64,000 bases of DNA from 'Nostoc azollae' 0708 (lineage in GTDB: Bacteria; Cyanobacteriota; Cyanobacteriia; Cyanobacteriales; Nostocaceae): contig NC_014248.1 in the NCBI RefSeq assembly GCF_000196515.1, forward strand, positions 5,290,701 through 5,354,700. Direction: 5' to 3'. Made by a program: the position numbers and the translations under genes. Shown here in pieces: positions 9,354 through 19,529 of this stretch (its first letter is position 1; each line of letters starts with the position of its first letter). The notes under the pieces were generated by a model that saw nothing but the letters and a program-made list of their open reading frames with translations, was not told where the DNA came from and ran no database searches.

Positions 9354-10658
9354 ATGAAACTCAGTCTGTGCATGATTGTCAAAAACGAGGAAACCAACCT
9401 ACCAAAATGCTTGCAAAGTGTCGAAGATGTGGTAGATGAAATTGTAGTCCTCGATACAGGTTCAAGTGATCAAACAATCCAAATCGCTGAACAATTCGGC
9501 GCTAAGGTGCATTATTTTGAATGGTGTAATAATTTTAGTACGGCTCGTAATGAAGCTTTAAAATATGTTACACGAGACTGGATCTTAGTGTTAGATGCTG
9601 ATGAAAGTCTAACACCAGAAATAGCGCCCTATTTGCAAGAAGCAATTAATATCCAAGATTATTTATTAATCAATCTCGTCCGTCAGGAAATTGGTGCGAC
9701 TCAATCACCGTATTCTCTGGTTTCTCGACTATTTCGCAACCATGCCAAGATTAAATTTGATCGTCCATATCATGCGTTGGTTGATGATAGTATTGCAGCA
9801 ATTTCAACTAAAGAGACTTATTGGCAAATTGGCTATTTACCAGAGGTAGCTATTCTTCATGCTGGATATCAAAAAGCTATAATTAGTCAGCAGCACAAAT
9901 ATGGTAAAGCCGCAGCCGCAATGGAGGAATTTTTTGCTGCAAATCCTGATGATGTTTATGTTTGCAGTAAGTTGGGTGCTTTGTATGTAGAAATGGGGAA
10001 AATTAATGAGGGAATGGAATTATTAAATCAGGGATTAAGTCAGATGATTGGTAATCAATTAAACCAGTCAAATAATCAGGTTCACAAAGATAAAATCCGT
10101 TTAAGGGGGTTTCAAAATTCTCAATCAAGAAAAGTTGGAAATTCTCTTAGTCAAGATATTAAGGAAACCAATTATGATATTTTGTATGAATTACATTATC
10201 ATTTAGGAATTGCTCATACACATTTTAAAAATTTCAACCAGGCAATTTCCCATTATCAAGCTGCTGTAAAGTTACCGATTTATCCTCTTTTAAAGTTGGG
10301 AGGATATAATAATTTAGGTAATTTGTTGAAGGTATCAGCTGATTTTCTAGGGGCAAAAAATGCTTATGAAACGGCTATCAAAATTGATCCTAGTTTTGTG
10401 ACTGGTTATTATAATTTGGGGATGGTATGTAAAGCTATGGGTTCGTTGGTTGAAGCCATTGATTGTTATGACAAGGCTATTCAATTAAATCCTGATTATG
10501 CAGAAGCTTATCAAAATTTGGGAGTAGTGCTACTGAAAGCCGGTGATGTCGAAACTAGTTTAGCAGCGTTTGAATATGCGATCGCACTCCATGAAAAAAA
10601 TAATCCCCAGGAAGCACAACGTCTCCGTCAAGGGTTGCAAGACATGGGATTGAAATAA
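9354..10658 (+). CDS. family 2 glycosyltransferase with C-terminal TPR repeats
   Basis: The N-terminal part (about residues 1-230) is a GT-A fold: SLCMIVKNEETNLPKCLQSV, VVLDTGSSDQT and the metal-binding LVLDADES. The C-terminal half carries at least three TPR motifs (GYNNLGNLLK, GYYNLGMVCKAMG, AYQNLGVVLLKAG). This architecture is common in cyanobacteria, where such proteins glycosylate proteins or surface glycans; the acceptor is unknown. The start MKLSLCMIVKNE is canonical. No operon partner is present. Confidence 0.9.
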   Translation: MKLSLCMIVKNEETNLPKCLQSVEDVVDEIVVLDTGSSDQTIQIAEQFGAKVHYFEWCNNFSTARNEALKYVTRDWILVLDADESLTPEIAPYLQEAINIQDYLLINLVRQEIGATQSPYSLVSRLFRNHAKIKFDRPYHALVDDSIAAISTKETYWQIGYLPEVAILHAGYQKAIISQQHKYGKAAAAMEEFFAANPDDVYVCSKLGALYVEMGKINEGMELLNQGLSQMIGNQLNQSNNQVHKDKIRLRGFQNSQSRKVGNSLSQDIKETNYDILYELHYHLGIAHTHFKNFNQAISHYQAAVKLPIYPLLKLGGYNNLGNLLKVSADFLGAKNAYETAIKIDPSFVTGYYNLGMVCKAMGSLVEAIDCYDKAIQLNPDYAEAYQNLGVVLLKAGDVETSLAAFEYAIALHEKNNPQEAQRLRQGLQDMGLK

Positions 10659-10758
10659 TTCGTAATTCATAATTACTTATTTTCTCCTCTACTCCTCTTC
10701 TTCCCTGTAGCCTTGAACCTGTAACCTGTTCCCTTTTACCCGTGGAGAAATTAATTAG

Positions 10759-10885
10759 AGAAGGTTATAGGTGATTGGTGATTGGTGATTGGTGATTGGT
10801 GATTGGTGATTGGTGACAGAAGGTAAATTTATTCTCCCCCATCTGCCCCATCTGCGCCAGTCCCCAGTCCCCAGTCCCCAGTCCC
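10759..10885. repeat. tandem heptamers (GGTGATT) and a second array (CAGTCCC)
   Basis: About six units of ggtgatt occupy 10769-10815. A second array of about four cagtcccc units at 10857-10884 reaches to within a few bases of the aminotransferase stop. These are short tandemly repeated repetitive sequences typical of the Nostocales. Confidence 0.9.
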
Positions 10886-12051
10886 TAAATTTGAGAACGT
10901 ACAAATTTGTCTAACCTATCCATTCCCTTTTCAAGGGTCGCCATATCAGTAGCATAGGAAAGGCGAATGTTGTTATCAGCACCGAAAGCTACTCCGGGAA
11001 TAACTGCAACTTGATGTGCTTCCAACAAAGCGTTGCAAAATTCCAGAGATTTTAAACCAGTTTTGCTGATATCAGGGAATAGGTAAAAAGCACCGTCTGG
11101 TTTAGGACAAGTCAAACCAGGAATGGCGTTAAGTCTTTCAAACATTACCTGACGACGTTTAGCGAAAGCTTGACGCATTTCTTCTAGACAGTTTTGAGAA
11201 CTTTCTAAAGCTGTGAGCGCTCCATATTGAGCAAAGGTACACACATTTGATGTACTATGCCCTTGTATGGTACTAGCAGCTTTAATAATTTCTACAGGCC
11301 CTGCTAAATAACCAAGTCGCCACCCAGTCATTGAGTAACCTTTAGCAAAACCGTTACTAATTAAGGTGCGGGAAAAAATTTCTTTCCCTAGAGAACCGAT
11401 GCTGATATGTTCTGCACCGTCATAGAGAATCTTTTCATAAATCTCATCAGACACAACTAAGATATCTGCATCAACTATCACCTTCGCTAAGGCTTTAATT
11501 TCCTCTGGTGTGTACACCATCCCCGTGGGGTTAGATGGAGAGTTGAGGATAAATAACTTAGTTTTTGGGGTAATGGCTTTTTTTAGCTGTTCTGGGGTAA
11601 TTTTGTAGCCTGTGGAAGCATCGGTTTCGACGATTATCGACTTACCACCTACCAAAGTTACCATTTCGGGGTAACTTAACCAATAAGGTGCAGGGATAAT
11701 TACCTCATCACCGGGGTCAATGAGTACAACAATCAAATTGTAGAGAGAATGCTTACCGCCATTGGTAACGATCACATTCTCTGCTTTATAATCCAGACCA
11801 TTATCGGTTTTTAGTTTGTGAGCGATCGCTTCCCTTAACTTTGGTTCACCAGCCGCGGGTCCATACTTGGTTTTACCTTCATCCAAAGCCTTCGCAGCTG
11901 CGGCTTTGATATGTGCTGGGGTATCAAAATCTGGTTCTCCAGCACTAAAACTACAAACATCTATACCCTCTGCTTTCATGGCGTTAGCTTTAGCTGCGAT
12001 TGCTAAGGTTATGGAGGGTGTCACCTGACTTACTCTTGCTGCCAGCTTCAT
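10885..12051 (-). CDS. aspC: class I aspartate aminotransferase
   Basis: The 388-residue PLP enzyme interconverts aspartate and oxaloacetate with glutamate and 2-oxoglutarate. Visible motifs are [30 protein letters not shown], the PLP-lysine segment [16 protein letters not shown] and the substrate-binding Arg in NIRLSYA. It is of the subgroup I-gamma type found in cyanobacteria, some of which also act as prephenate aminotransferases; the sequence alone does not decide this. The start [13 protein letters not shown] is canonical. Confidence 0.93.
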   Translation of the reverse strand: MKLAARVSQVTPSITLAIAAKANAMKAEGIDVCSFSAGEPDFDTPAHIKAAAAKALDEGKTKYGPAAGEPKLREAIAHKLKTDNGLDYKAENVIVTNGGKHSLYNLIVVLIDPGDEVIIPAPYWLSYPEMVTLVGGKSIIVETDASTGYKITPEQLKKAITPKTKLFILNSPSNPTGMVYTPEEIKALAKVIVDADILVVSDEIYEKILYDGAEHISIGSLGKEIFSRTLISNGFAKGYSMTGWRLGYLAGPVEIIKAASTIQGHSTSNVCTFAQYGALTALESSQNCLEEMRQAFAKRRQVMFERLNAIPGLTCPKPDGAFYLFPDISKTGLKSLEFCNALLEAHQVAVIPGVAFGADNNIRLSYATDMATLEKGMDRLDKFVRSQI

Positions 12052-12211
12052 TCTACTTCTTTGGGCGAATCTCTATTATAAGGATATCCCAGAATCCCAG
12101 TCGAGATTTGCTTTTTCTAAATTCCTGCAAATGGTTAGTACCACCATTAATTAAAAATTAAAAATTAAAAATGAATACAGCATAAGCTTTTCAGAAATTT
12201 GGAATGGGTGG

Positions 12212-12297
12212 TTTACAGCAAATAGCAGATCAATGAGCTACAGAATCTAAATTGAAACCTAGACAGCAAGAGAGTTTTACTCCTGACTCGTGCTGTA
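12212..12297. repeat. dispersed ~86-bp repeat, copy 1
   Basis: This stretch matches 51502-51592 closely. Shared blocks include agatcaatga, atctaaattgaaacctagac and gttttactcctgactc. It contains no ORF. It lies next to a pseudogene here and between glmS and psaC in the other copy. Confidence 0.75.
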
Positions 12298-12339
12298 TTT
12301 ACGCCATAGTGTATTAATTACTAAACACCATGACAAGTT

Positions 12340-12992
12340 GCGATTATCTATGGACAGGAAAAATTTATATATCAGGAATTTGCAGATCGTGTCAATTGTT
12401 TAGCCTCAGCCTTGTGTTATGCGGGAATTGAAAAAGGCGATCGCATCGCTTTTTTTGTATTCAACACTCCCCAAATGCTAGGAGCCCATTTTGCTGTACC
12501 TTTAGCTGGGGGAATTTTAGTCCCTATCAACACCCATTTAGCACCTCAATAAGTTGCCTATATTCTTAACGATAGCGGGGCAAAATTTTTCTTTATTGAT
12601 ACAGAATTAGCAGATATTATTCGCCCAGTCCAGAATCAGTTAAACACCGTTAAACATATTATTAATATTTATGATATGGAAGATTTTAAACCATTACAAG
12701 GAGAAGAGTATAAACACTTTCTTCAAACTGGTAATCCTGAGAATACACCTTGGTTAATAACAAATAAATAAAATAGAGACAATTACCATTAATTACACCA
12801 GTGGTACATGAAGATGTGCAAGTTACAGAACAAGAATTAATTCAATTTTGTCGCAGTCAAATAGCCAGTTTCAAATGTCCTATAGCCATTGTATTTACGA
12901 ATTTACCAAAAACTAGCACCGATAAAGTCCAAAAATATCTCCTGCGAAATCAAGAATGGGCTGGACATGAAAGAAAAATTTCAGGGGCTTGA
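12340..12992 (+). pseudogene. AMP-binding acyl-CoA ligase, internally deleted
   Basis: The N-terminal frame reads QEFADRVNCLASALCYAGIE then KGDRIAFFVFNTPQMLGAHF and VPINTHLAPQ, with a TAA right after, then VAYILNDSGAKFFFIDTELA. After about 140 residues it ends, and the C-terminal domain follows at 12801-12992 (VTEQELIQFCRSQIASFKCP and LPKTSTDKVQKYLLR). The middle with the ATP-binding P-loop is gone. The family activates fatty or aryl acids with ATP and CoA. The tail PKTSTDK has D where G is usual (PKTxTGK), a further sign of decay. Confidence 0.85.
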
Positions 12993-13020
12993 CACTCTCC
13001 TGCCTCAAGGCGAGGAGATT
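12991..13020 (-). mobile_element. IS200/IS605-type right-end hairpin remnant
   Basis: The sequence contains ctcctgcctcaaggcgaggag (12997-13017, an imperfect hairpin) preceded by gacact. Read on the minus strand this resembles the conserved right-end hairpin that follows tnpB genes of IS605-type elements, the end of the TnpB guide RNA. No tnpA or tnpB lies beside it, so it is a solo end. The assignment is by memory of that motif. Confidence 0.45.
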
Positions 13021-13050
13021 ATTGATTTACTTCAATGCCCAATGCCCTAA

Positions 13051-14145
13051 TTATTGGATTTCCTGTAATACCTGCCTAATAATATCTGTGGGTACTTCGT
13101 CTGTGACTTTCACTTCACCTATTTGGGTGGGTAACACAAACCGCACTTTACCTGATTTGACTTTTTTATCTAATTGCAAAGCATCAATAATGGCTTGAAT
13201 ATCCAAACCTGCTGGTAATTGTGTCGGTAAACCAGATTTTTTAATCAGCGCGTTTTGACGTTCTGTGTTGGCTTTTTGCCAAAGTCCTAATTTCACAGCA
13301 ATTTCTCCTGCTGCTATCATGCCAGTACCCACAGCTTCACCGTGTTTGAACAGACGATAATTTGTCAAGCTTTCCACCGCATGACCGATAGTGTGACCAT
13401 AATTCAAAATTGCACGGAGTCCAGATTCTTTTTCATCTTTGCTGATACAATCTGCTTTTGCTTGACAAGAATGAGTTAATATGTAATTTATCAGGTCGGA
13501 TTTTACATAGCGGAGTTGGTCAAGGTGTTTACTCGCTTCCAATTGGGTAAATAATTCAGCGTCCCAAATTACGCCATACTTGATTACCTCCGCCATTCCC
13601 GCCCGAAATTCACGCGCTGGCAGGGTTTTTAAGACTTCTGGATCAATCAAGACAAAGCTAGGTTGATGGAAAGCGCCAACTAAGTTTTTACCGTGCGGAT
13701 GATTTACCCCAGTTTTACCACCAATAGCCGAATCTACCATTGCTAAGAGGCTGGTAGGAATTTGGACAACGTTAATTCCTCTCAACCATGTAGCAGCTGC
13801 AAACCCAGTCATATCGCCAACTACACCACCCCCCAAAGCCACCATTGTGGAGGAACGTTCTAGGCGGTTGTCGAGGGCAATATCATAGATTTTTTGGATG
13901 GAGTTTAGGGTTTTGTAGCGTTCCCCTGGTGGCAGGTTATAGCTTGTGACCTCAAAGCCGGCATTTTGTAAAGATGCGATTGCTCTTTCGCCATAATGTT
14001 TAAATATCATCGGGTTGGAAACCAGCAATACCTTCTTACCCAGTTTCAAACTCGCCATCTGTTTACCTAGGTTATCCAAACTCCCAGGTGCAATCACAAT
14101 TTCATAAGATTTTCCTGGTATATCTACTTTAATTACAGAACTCAT
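13051..14145 (-). CDS. aroB: 3-dehydroquinate synthase
   Basis: The 364-residue product converts DAHP to 3-dehydroquinate, the second step of the shikimate pathway, using NAD and a divalent metal. Visible are the NAD-binding [19 protein letters not shown], the [10 protein letters not shown] loop, and metal ligands in [21 protein letters not shown] and HGEAVGTGM. Length and motifs are complete. It is divergent from petL; the gap holds tandem repeats. Confidence 0.95.
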   Translation of the reverse strand: MSSVIKVDIPGKSYEIVIAPGSLDNLGKQMASLKLGKKVLLVSNPMIFKHYGERAIASLQNAGFEVTSYNLPPGERYKTLNSIQKIYDIALDNRLERSSTMVALGGGVVGDMTGFAAATWLRGINVVQIPTSLLAMVDSAIGGKTGVNHPHGKNLVGAFHQPSFVLIDPEVLKTLPAREFRAGMAEVIKYGVIWDAELFTQLEASKHLDQLRYVKSDLINYILTHSCQAKADCISKDEKESGLRAILNYGHTIGHAVESLTNYRLFKHGEAVGTGMIAAGEIAVKLGLWQKANTERQNALIKKSGLPTQLPAGLDIQAIIDALQLDKKVKSGKVRFVLPTQIGEVKVTDEVPTDIIRQVLQEIQ

Positions 14146-14245
14146 TTAAAAACCCTAATATAATTACTCGTCCCCGTATTTTACCGCAGTTTGGGGACTG
14201 GGGAGGATGAGGGTGATGGGGAGGACGAGGAGAATAAATTTACCT

Positions 14246-14333
14246 CCTGTCATCTGTCATCTGTCATCTGTCACCTGTTACCGATTCCCTTCTTTGCGAA
14301 TTACGAATTACGAATTATGAATTATGAATTATT
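14246..14333. repeat. tandem repeats TCATCTG and AATTACG
   Basis: Four units of tcatctg/tcacctg lie at 14249-14278, and five units of gaattacgaattatgaatt type lie at 14297-14332. They fill the spacer between aroB and petL. Confidence 0.85.
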
Positions 14334-14378
14334 TAGTGATTCAATAGATTTAGTGAACTAAATTGTGGAGAAACTGAA

Positions 14379-14471
14379 ATGGCTGTAGTTGAATATATTG
14401 TATTTTTAGGCGTGTTTATGGGTATAGCTGTAGGTTTGCTATTTGGTCTGCGTTCTGCCAAGATCATTTAA
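14379..14471 (+). CDS. petL: cytochrome b6f complex subunit PetL
   Basis: This 30-residue single-span membrane peptide reads [20 protein letters not shown] then [10 protein letters not shown]. The ending [11 protein letters not shown] is that of cyanobacterial PetL, one of the small subunits at the edge of the cytochrome b6f complex in the thylakoid membrane. A ribosome site GGAG lies 8 bases before the ATG. It is too short for routine ORF callers. The N-terminal residues differ from the commoner MxAIVAYIG form. Confidence 0.85.
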   Translation: MAVVEYIVFLGVFMGIAVGLLFGLRSAKII

Positions 14472-14702
14472 TAGCCAGTAAGTTCAGCTTAAAATCCTTG
14501 TAATACAGATATCTTCCCTAGGACTATAGCCCCCATCAAAAAGGGGCTAGGGGGATATAAACATTTATAGTATAGTATAAGCAGAAACTAACGGCATTTT
14601 CTGTTTGTTTGGTCTAATTTACAGCGAAATCAAATATTCTGCGGAGAGTGACAAAGCCTTGCAACAACAAAGTTTTACAGATGACTCAAAAGCGCTGACT
14701 AA

Positions 14703-14948
14703 CTAATCAACCGGAATCCCTTTTTTACTACGCTTTAAGTGCTTCCAAAGTCAATGAATTTCTTTGTAAGCTTCCTCTGGAGGAATTGTACCACCACTGT
14801 GCAAATTGCAAATGTACTTTAGTCGTTGAGAAAACTCTTGAAGATGTCCATTAAATAATAAATATCCTGCCGTTAATTGACCATTATAGGGATGACAAGT
14901 ATACAGAAAATCACAGAATTCACAGAGAAAATCAGATTGAGTATTCAT
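14703..14948 (-). pseudogene. small conserved cyanobacterial protein (DUF7219-like), in-frame TGA
   Basis: The 65-residue frame from 14948 has LCEFCDFLYTCHPYNGQL and HLQEFSQRLKYICNLHSGG then PPEEAYKEI. It stops at TGA 14751-14753. The same frame then continues LWKHLKRSKKGIPVD to a TAG at 14703-14705, and that ending (alternating Lys/Leu) is typical of the family as I recall it. So the gene has probably gained a premature stop near its end and may still be partly functional. Function is unknown. Confidence 0.6.
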
Positions 14949-15045
14949 AGTAACTTACTAAGGATAAGGTGAGAAATTACAATATTTATATGGTATATCC
15001 TGAGTAATCAGGATGAAAATTTTAATCATACTGTAAATTACTTTT

Positions 15046-15318
15046 TCATATTTTCCAGATACGGCCTTTTTGACAAGCATTATAAGCAGCAGTTTTAGGC
15101 GCAAAATCAACACAGCCAATAGCGTGTTCAGAACAAGCTTTTTTAGGATGTACCGTACATTTGAGACGATAGTCATTAGTAAAATATTCACATTTATGAC
15201 AAGGAATTTAATGTAGATCATGTAAATAAATTATCCATTTTGTGACAGTTATCGAAATACTCCAAAGTAGTAAAATCATCATTATCCAAGCACATAAGGC
15301 GCAAAAAATTGTAGCCAT
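15046..15318 (-). pseudogene. membrane-anchored Cys-rich small protein split by a TAA
   Basis: From the ATG at 15318 the frame gives a hydrophobic segment MATIFCALCAWIMMILLLWS followed by VTKWIIYLHDLH. A TAA at 15208-15210 interrupts it. The same frame continues IPCHKCEYFTNDYRLKCTVH then ACSEHAIGCVDF, ending at TGA 15046-15048. The CxxC plus three further Cys residues suggest metal binding. The stop is one base from CAA (Gln). A longer overlapping frame (15221 to 14958) reads as low-complexity hydrophobic sequence and is a shadow. Function is unknown. Confidence 0.6.
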
Positions 15319-15472
15319 AAATATTTATTACTCCAATTACTCCAATTAGTTCGCAGAATAAAATTTAAGAAATCCCCCATAGTCAACTGCTATTAACGGG
15401 ACTTAAACAAAAGTTAAGAGTAAAAAGGAGTATAGTGCGGTTTCGGTGTAGCTTTCACGTTAAAAGAGGCTG

Positions 15473-16744
15473 ATGAAAAAAACCACTGCCCCAGCAATGG
15501 CACCATGGTTTGAAAGATGGTGTTAAAGGTTTGATGGTGTATTTACTAATGAAGGGGAAAAAAGAGAGTTTAGACATGATTTAGGGGGATGATTGGGTGA
15601 AAGTGAGAGAAAAAACCTATTTTAAATGGCAGAGAATGCCCTAGAAGTTACGTACCACCGATTACACCACGTTTTAACGGAAGTATCTTGGTCCATTTCC
15701 CAAGTCAATGACCGTCGGTTAGAGATTATGAACAAGTGTAGTCAGAGGAGAATCACCAGAGGATTTAGCTTAATAATTGATGATTCTGTCCATAGAAAAA
15801 GCGGGAATTTTAGGGATGGAGTAGGAAGACAATATAATATTGCAGAAATTGGGAAAAGGGATACTGGAATAGTAGTAGTAACAACACATCTATATGATGG
15901 CAGTAAAAGCTTACCATTAGATATAGAGTTATATCACCATGGTGATTCTTTACTCAAAGGGAAACAAGACCCTCTATTTGACAATAAACCTGAGTTAGGA
16001 ATTAAATTAATAGATCTGACCTTAAGCCATGGTTATCAACCAGGAATAGTAATTATAGATCCTGGATATGGCCACAATACATCTTTCTTATTAAAGATAG
16101 AAAATCGGCATTTAAAGTATTTAGGAGGATTAGCTAAAAATCCCACAGTCCTTAGCAGTGACCAAGAGGATAGTCCACAAATAATTAGGTTAGATGAATT
16201 AGTACAAAGTTTACCCCAAGAGGCTTTTACAGAAATTCAACTGGAGTTAGATAAACCCAAAACATTATGGGTAGTAACTAAATAGGTAGAAATATCAGCC
16301 TTAACTAACTGGAAAGGGGAATATTGCTATCGTCATCAACGGTTCTACTTTCTCTCAAGCCACTGATATTGAGTACTTTATGACCAATGTTTCTGAGCAA
16401 TTGTCACACCCCAATGGATAGTTGATACATGTTCTCAAAGAAATTGGGTAGAACTTGTTTACAGGGAAGCCAAGGGATGGTTAGGACTCAACGAATATCA
16501 AGTTGGAGATAACAGCAGTTGACTGCGCCATTTTATTTTGGTTTTCTGTGCCTACACTTTTATTCTTTGCCATCAGTGGACTGGAGGATTAAGACCAAGG
16601 TGGGCTAAGAAACCTTTGAATACTTTTACTGCAGCTTTAGAAGCGTTGAGAACAGCCATATCTTTTCTATTTATTGATTGGTTCAACTGGAATCCGGACG
16701 TGTTTCCTTCTGATCAAGCCAGTTTGGGCTACATTTGGGCTTGA
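15473..16744 (+). mobile_element. IS701-family transposase pseudogene
   Basis: The frame from the ATG at 15473 has in-frame stops before MAENALEV and then a long readable part to 16285. Family marks are SLIIDDSVHRKSGNFRDGVG (first Asp of DDE), VVVTTHLYDGSKSLPLDIEL and IVIIDPGYG. After the TAG at 16283-16285 and a frameshift, the C-terminal region is still readable: YREAKGWLGLNEYQV (acidic residue), RHFILVFCAY and GGLRPRWAKKPLNTF. The terminal repeats were not identified. The element cannot transpose by itself. Confidence 0.85.
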
Positions 16745-16767
16745 TTTTTGTTTACGTCCCATTAGGA

Positions 16768-16826
16768 AAGATGTGAGCCTCCCACAGGTGCGGTTTATGC
16801 TCCCGCAACAAATGAAAGAAACACAT
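16768..16826. repeat. dispersed GC-rich repeat, copy 1
   Basis: The stretch aagatgtgagcc...cccgcaacaaatgaaagaaacaca is about 75% identical to 36423-36478. It follows the IS701 relic here and precedes the IS110 element there. It holds imperfect stems (gagc...gctc). Confidence 0.6.
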
Positions 16827-16990
16827 TCAGATTTAAGACCTGAAATCCTTACCTGGCAAGGAAATATATTTCTTGAAAGTAATGGATAGCCTAAAAAAGG
16901 GAATTTAGGCGCTATAACGGGCGCTCTGTGCCATTGCTGTGCCGGTTGCGTAAGTCCTGAATATCCCACTACAGCCTTTTTTTCTCAAGT

Positions 16991-17973
16991 CTACTTAGCA
17001 AGATTAGGATCAAATTTTAAATCAGTTCCACCCAATCCTTCCACAATACTGTGCGTATTAGCATCCATCATTTTTTGATAGGTCTCTCCGTCACTACCAG
17101 GTTCACTAAGTCCATCAATATAAATTTGTCTGGAGAAAAGTTTCATATTTGCTTCTTTAGCAATTGGCTCAAGTAAAATGGGGTTAGTTGTTGTATCTGC
17201 AAAAACTGTCGGTAGTTTTGCTTGTTGAATATATTCAGTTAAATTGTTTAGTCTTGTATCTGTCAAATTATCTTCATCGCTAATATTAGGTCAACTACCT
17301 TTATAGGGAAAAATTATAAGCTTTGACATAATAAATCATCGCTTCGTGAGTTCTCATTAATTTGCAATTCCTCTTAGGAAGAGTAGCAAGTGTAGATTTA
17401 ATCCAGTTATGTAGTTGGGTCAATTCTTGGTTTAATTTGCTGGCGTTACTGTTGTATTTTTTTGGATTTGTTGGTAATAATTTAACTAGATTAGTGTTAA
17501 TTACTTCCACTATTTCGATGGTATTTTTAACATGGTGCCATATATGTGGTTCAGTGAAAGTTCTCCCATTTTTTTGCAATCTTTCTGCTTAAGGTACAGC
17601 ACGTTGACTAATGGCTATTTTGTTCGCACTGTTTTTATTAGCTTGAATAATTTTGATCAAACCTGGTTCAAAATTATAGCCATGATAAAACATCAGATTT
17701 GCTTGTTCAACGGCTTGCATATCTTCTGGTATTGGTTGATAAATGAGCGGATCTAGACCAGGAGGAATCAAGGAAATGAGATTAATTGTGTCTCCTGCGA
17801 TCTGTTTAGTTAGGTCATAAAATACACTTGTGGTTGCTACAACTTGAGGAAGATTTTTGTTAATTCTAGTGGTTTCATTAGACTGAATATATGTTGTATT
17901 TTTAATTTCATTTCCACACCCAGAAAACCCAATTGTTAAAACCAAAAATGCACTTCTAAGTAAATTCTTCTAT
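16991..17973 (-). pseudogene. metal (Zn/Mn) ABC transporter substrate-binding lipoprotein, broken
   Basis: The N-terminal part has a lipoprotein signal (SAFLVLTIGFSGCG) and then VVATTSVFYDLTKQIAGDTI. The metal-site region reads PPGLDPLIYQPIPED, whereas PPGxDPHxYxP is usual, so the metal-binding His is lost. A TAA at about 17589 and a deletion/frameshift near 17290 split the rest (EPHIWHHVKN; LMRTHEAMIYYVKAY; TVFADTTTNP; QIYIDGLSEPGSDGETY). The start ATG appears to have become ATAG. It lies at the end of a block with a COG0523 GTPase, so its job was probably zinc uptake; manganese is possible. Confidence 0.8.
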
Positions 17974-18037
17974 AGGATTTTTCCTGCCAAAAATAAGAAT
18001 GTATTTTTACTTTTGTGTACTGATATCTCAATTAATA

Positions 18038-18060
18038 AAGGCACAGACTTACTGTGCCTT
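18038..18060 (-). terminator. rho-independent-like terminator
   Basis: A perfect 9-bp stem (aaggcacag / ctgtgcctt) with a 5-base loop is followed on the minus strand by TTTATT. It sits 18 bases past the stop of the small Cys protein gene (18078-18362) and would end that transcript. Confidence 0.75.
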
Positions 18061-18077
18061 GAAAATTTTTATAAGTC

Positions 18078-18362
18078 CTAACTTGATTGAAAGCCAGCAG
18101 CAGGTAACTTACCTTGCAACATTTTAAAATTGGACTGGATACAAGTATTACAACTGCAACTAATATGATTAATAATTTGAGGTTTTGGTTGAGTTAATAT
18201 TGGTGCTGTTAATTCTAGATTTGCTTGTGCAGATGCTACTATAAATATTTTTGCAGCAGGTACACCTTTAAATTTAGTAGATGTGTGCGCTGGACTAACT
18301 ACCAGCAAAAGAGATGCCATAAAGACATGACAAGCAAGGAAAATCAGTTTAGCTATGTTCAT
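18078..18362 (-). CDS. small secreted protein with a CxCxxC motif
   Basis: This 94-residue protein has an N-terminal signal segment (LIFLACHVFMASLLLVVSPAHTS) and a C-terminal motif SCSCNTCIQSNFKM that could bind metal or form disulfides. It lies between the WD40 gene and the broken metal-binding lipoprotein gene, and is followed by a clear terminator. The neighbourhood (COG0523 GTPase, Zur-like box) suggests a link to zinc supply, but this is inference; I do not recognise a named family. Confidence 0.65.
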   Translation of the reverse strand: MNIAKLIFLACHVFMASLLLVVSPAHTSTKFKGVPAAKIFIVASAQANLELTAPILTQPKPQIINHISCSCNTCIQSNFKMLQGKLPAAGFQSS

Positions 18363-18412
18363 AGTTCACACTTAAAAGCTGCTGCTGATACAGCATAGCC
18401 AATTATTTATGA

Positions 18413-19453
18413 TTAGTCAGTACTTGTTGACCAAATTATTAGTTCACCTTGTTCCCCACCTGCGGCTAATAATTTACCTTGGGGGTGCCATGCTAGGGTA
18501 GAGAAACCCCCACGGACACCTGTGAGAATTTGGGATACTTCATAGGCTTGGTTCCACAAACACAACCAACCATCAGCACCGGCGGACGCAAGAATGAGGC
18601 TTTGGGGTGCATAGGCGATCACATTAATTATATCCACATGATTAGTCAATATTCGCGCTTCCCAACCCAATGATTCATCTGCTGATTTTTCCCAAACCAC
18701 CACACCTTCTACACTGGAAGAAGCCAAAAGCGACGCACCTATAGAGGTTGTGACTTCTGACCAAGCTAACTGGCGAATTTTTCCCGGAAAACCACGCATT
18801 ACCCAAGGGTCAGGATTTTCCCATTCTAATACTGTCACACTGCGATCCATATTCCCAGACGCTAAATATTTGCCATCAGGCGACCAAGCCATTGCTACAC
18901 TCACTGTAGTTGTAGCCAAAATATAAGGTTCTTCATCCCAATTGTTAGTATCCCAAATTTTCACTCCCTGATAGCCGCTAATAGCTAAGTAGTGTCCATC
19001 TTTACGCCAATCAATACCTAAAATTGATGATTTTTCAAAATTGAGGGTGATGACAATTTCTTCTGTCTCTGCATCCCATACTTTAACGTAACGCCCTAAA
19101 CTAAAAGCTAGCAAATTACTTGTATGATTCCAAGCTAATTTATCAACCCAAGCAGGTTCATTTTCTAATGTATTGATTAATTGATTTTCTCGCCAGATTT
19201 TCACTTTCCCATCTTGTCCCGCAATGGCTAAATATTTACCATCAGGGGAAAAAGCAACACAATCAATTGATTTACCTGTAGCTGTTTGTAAGTTCGTAAT
19301 TTCGCCATCTTCCCAAAGTACAACTTCTCCAGCAGCGGAAGCTATCGCAAGGGTTTTTCCAGGAGATGACCAAGCTAAAGATATGACATAGTCTGCAAGC
19401 TGACCTGAATAGTAGATGTCAAAATTTTTTGATTTACTAGTTGTAAAGTTCAT
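18413..19453 (-). CDS. WD40 repeat protein
   Basis: The 346-residue product contains about seven WD40 units, each recognisable by segments such as VAFSPDGKYLAIAGQDGKVK, LAWNHTSNLLAFSLGRYVKVW, VAMAWSPDGKYLASGNMDRS and LASAGADGWLCLWN. It would fold as one beta-propeller with no enzymatic domain and probably mediates protein contacts. It lies 76 bases downstream of the COG0523 GTPase gene in the same direction and is probably in one operon with it. A WD40 gene beside a COG0523 gene is, as I recall, also found in Anabaena within the Zur regulon. Confidence 0.88.
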   Translation of the reverse strand: MNFTTSKSKNFDIYYSGQLADYVISLAWSSPGKTLAIASAAGEVVLWEDGEITNLQTATGKSIDCVAFSPDGKYLAIAGQDGKVKIWRENQLINTLENEPAWVDKLAWNHTSNLLAFSLGRYVKVWDAETEEIVITLNFEKSSILGIDWRKDGHYLAISGYQGVKIWDTNNWDEEPYILATTTVSVAMAWSPDGKYLASGNMDRSVTVLEWENPDPWVMRGFPGKIRQLAWSEVTTSIGASLLASSSVEGVVVWEKSADESLGWEARILTNHVDIINVIAYAPQSLILASAGADGWLCLWNQAYEVSQILTGVRGGFSTLAWHPQGKLLAAGGEQGELIIWSTSTD

Positions 19454-19529
19454 TTTTGGGCAGAGAATAGGGATTAAGGGATAGGGAAGAGGAAATATTT
19501 GAGTTTTATTCCCAAATTCCCATGTTAAC

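Noticed and set aside
14958..15221. An 87-codon minus-strand ORF rich in Leu, Ile and Val
   Set aside because: The overlapping frame reads as a Cys-rich protein (CHKCEYFTNDYRLKC) that continues a membrane segment upstream, so this ORF is a shadow.
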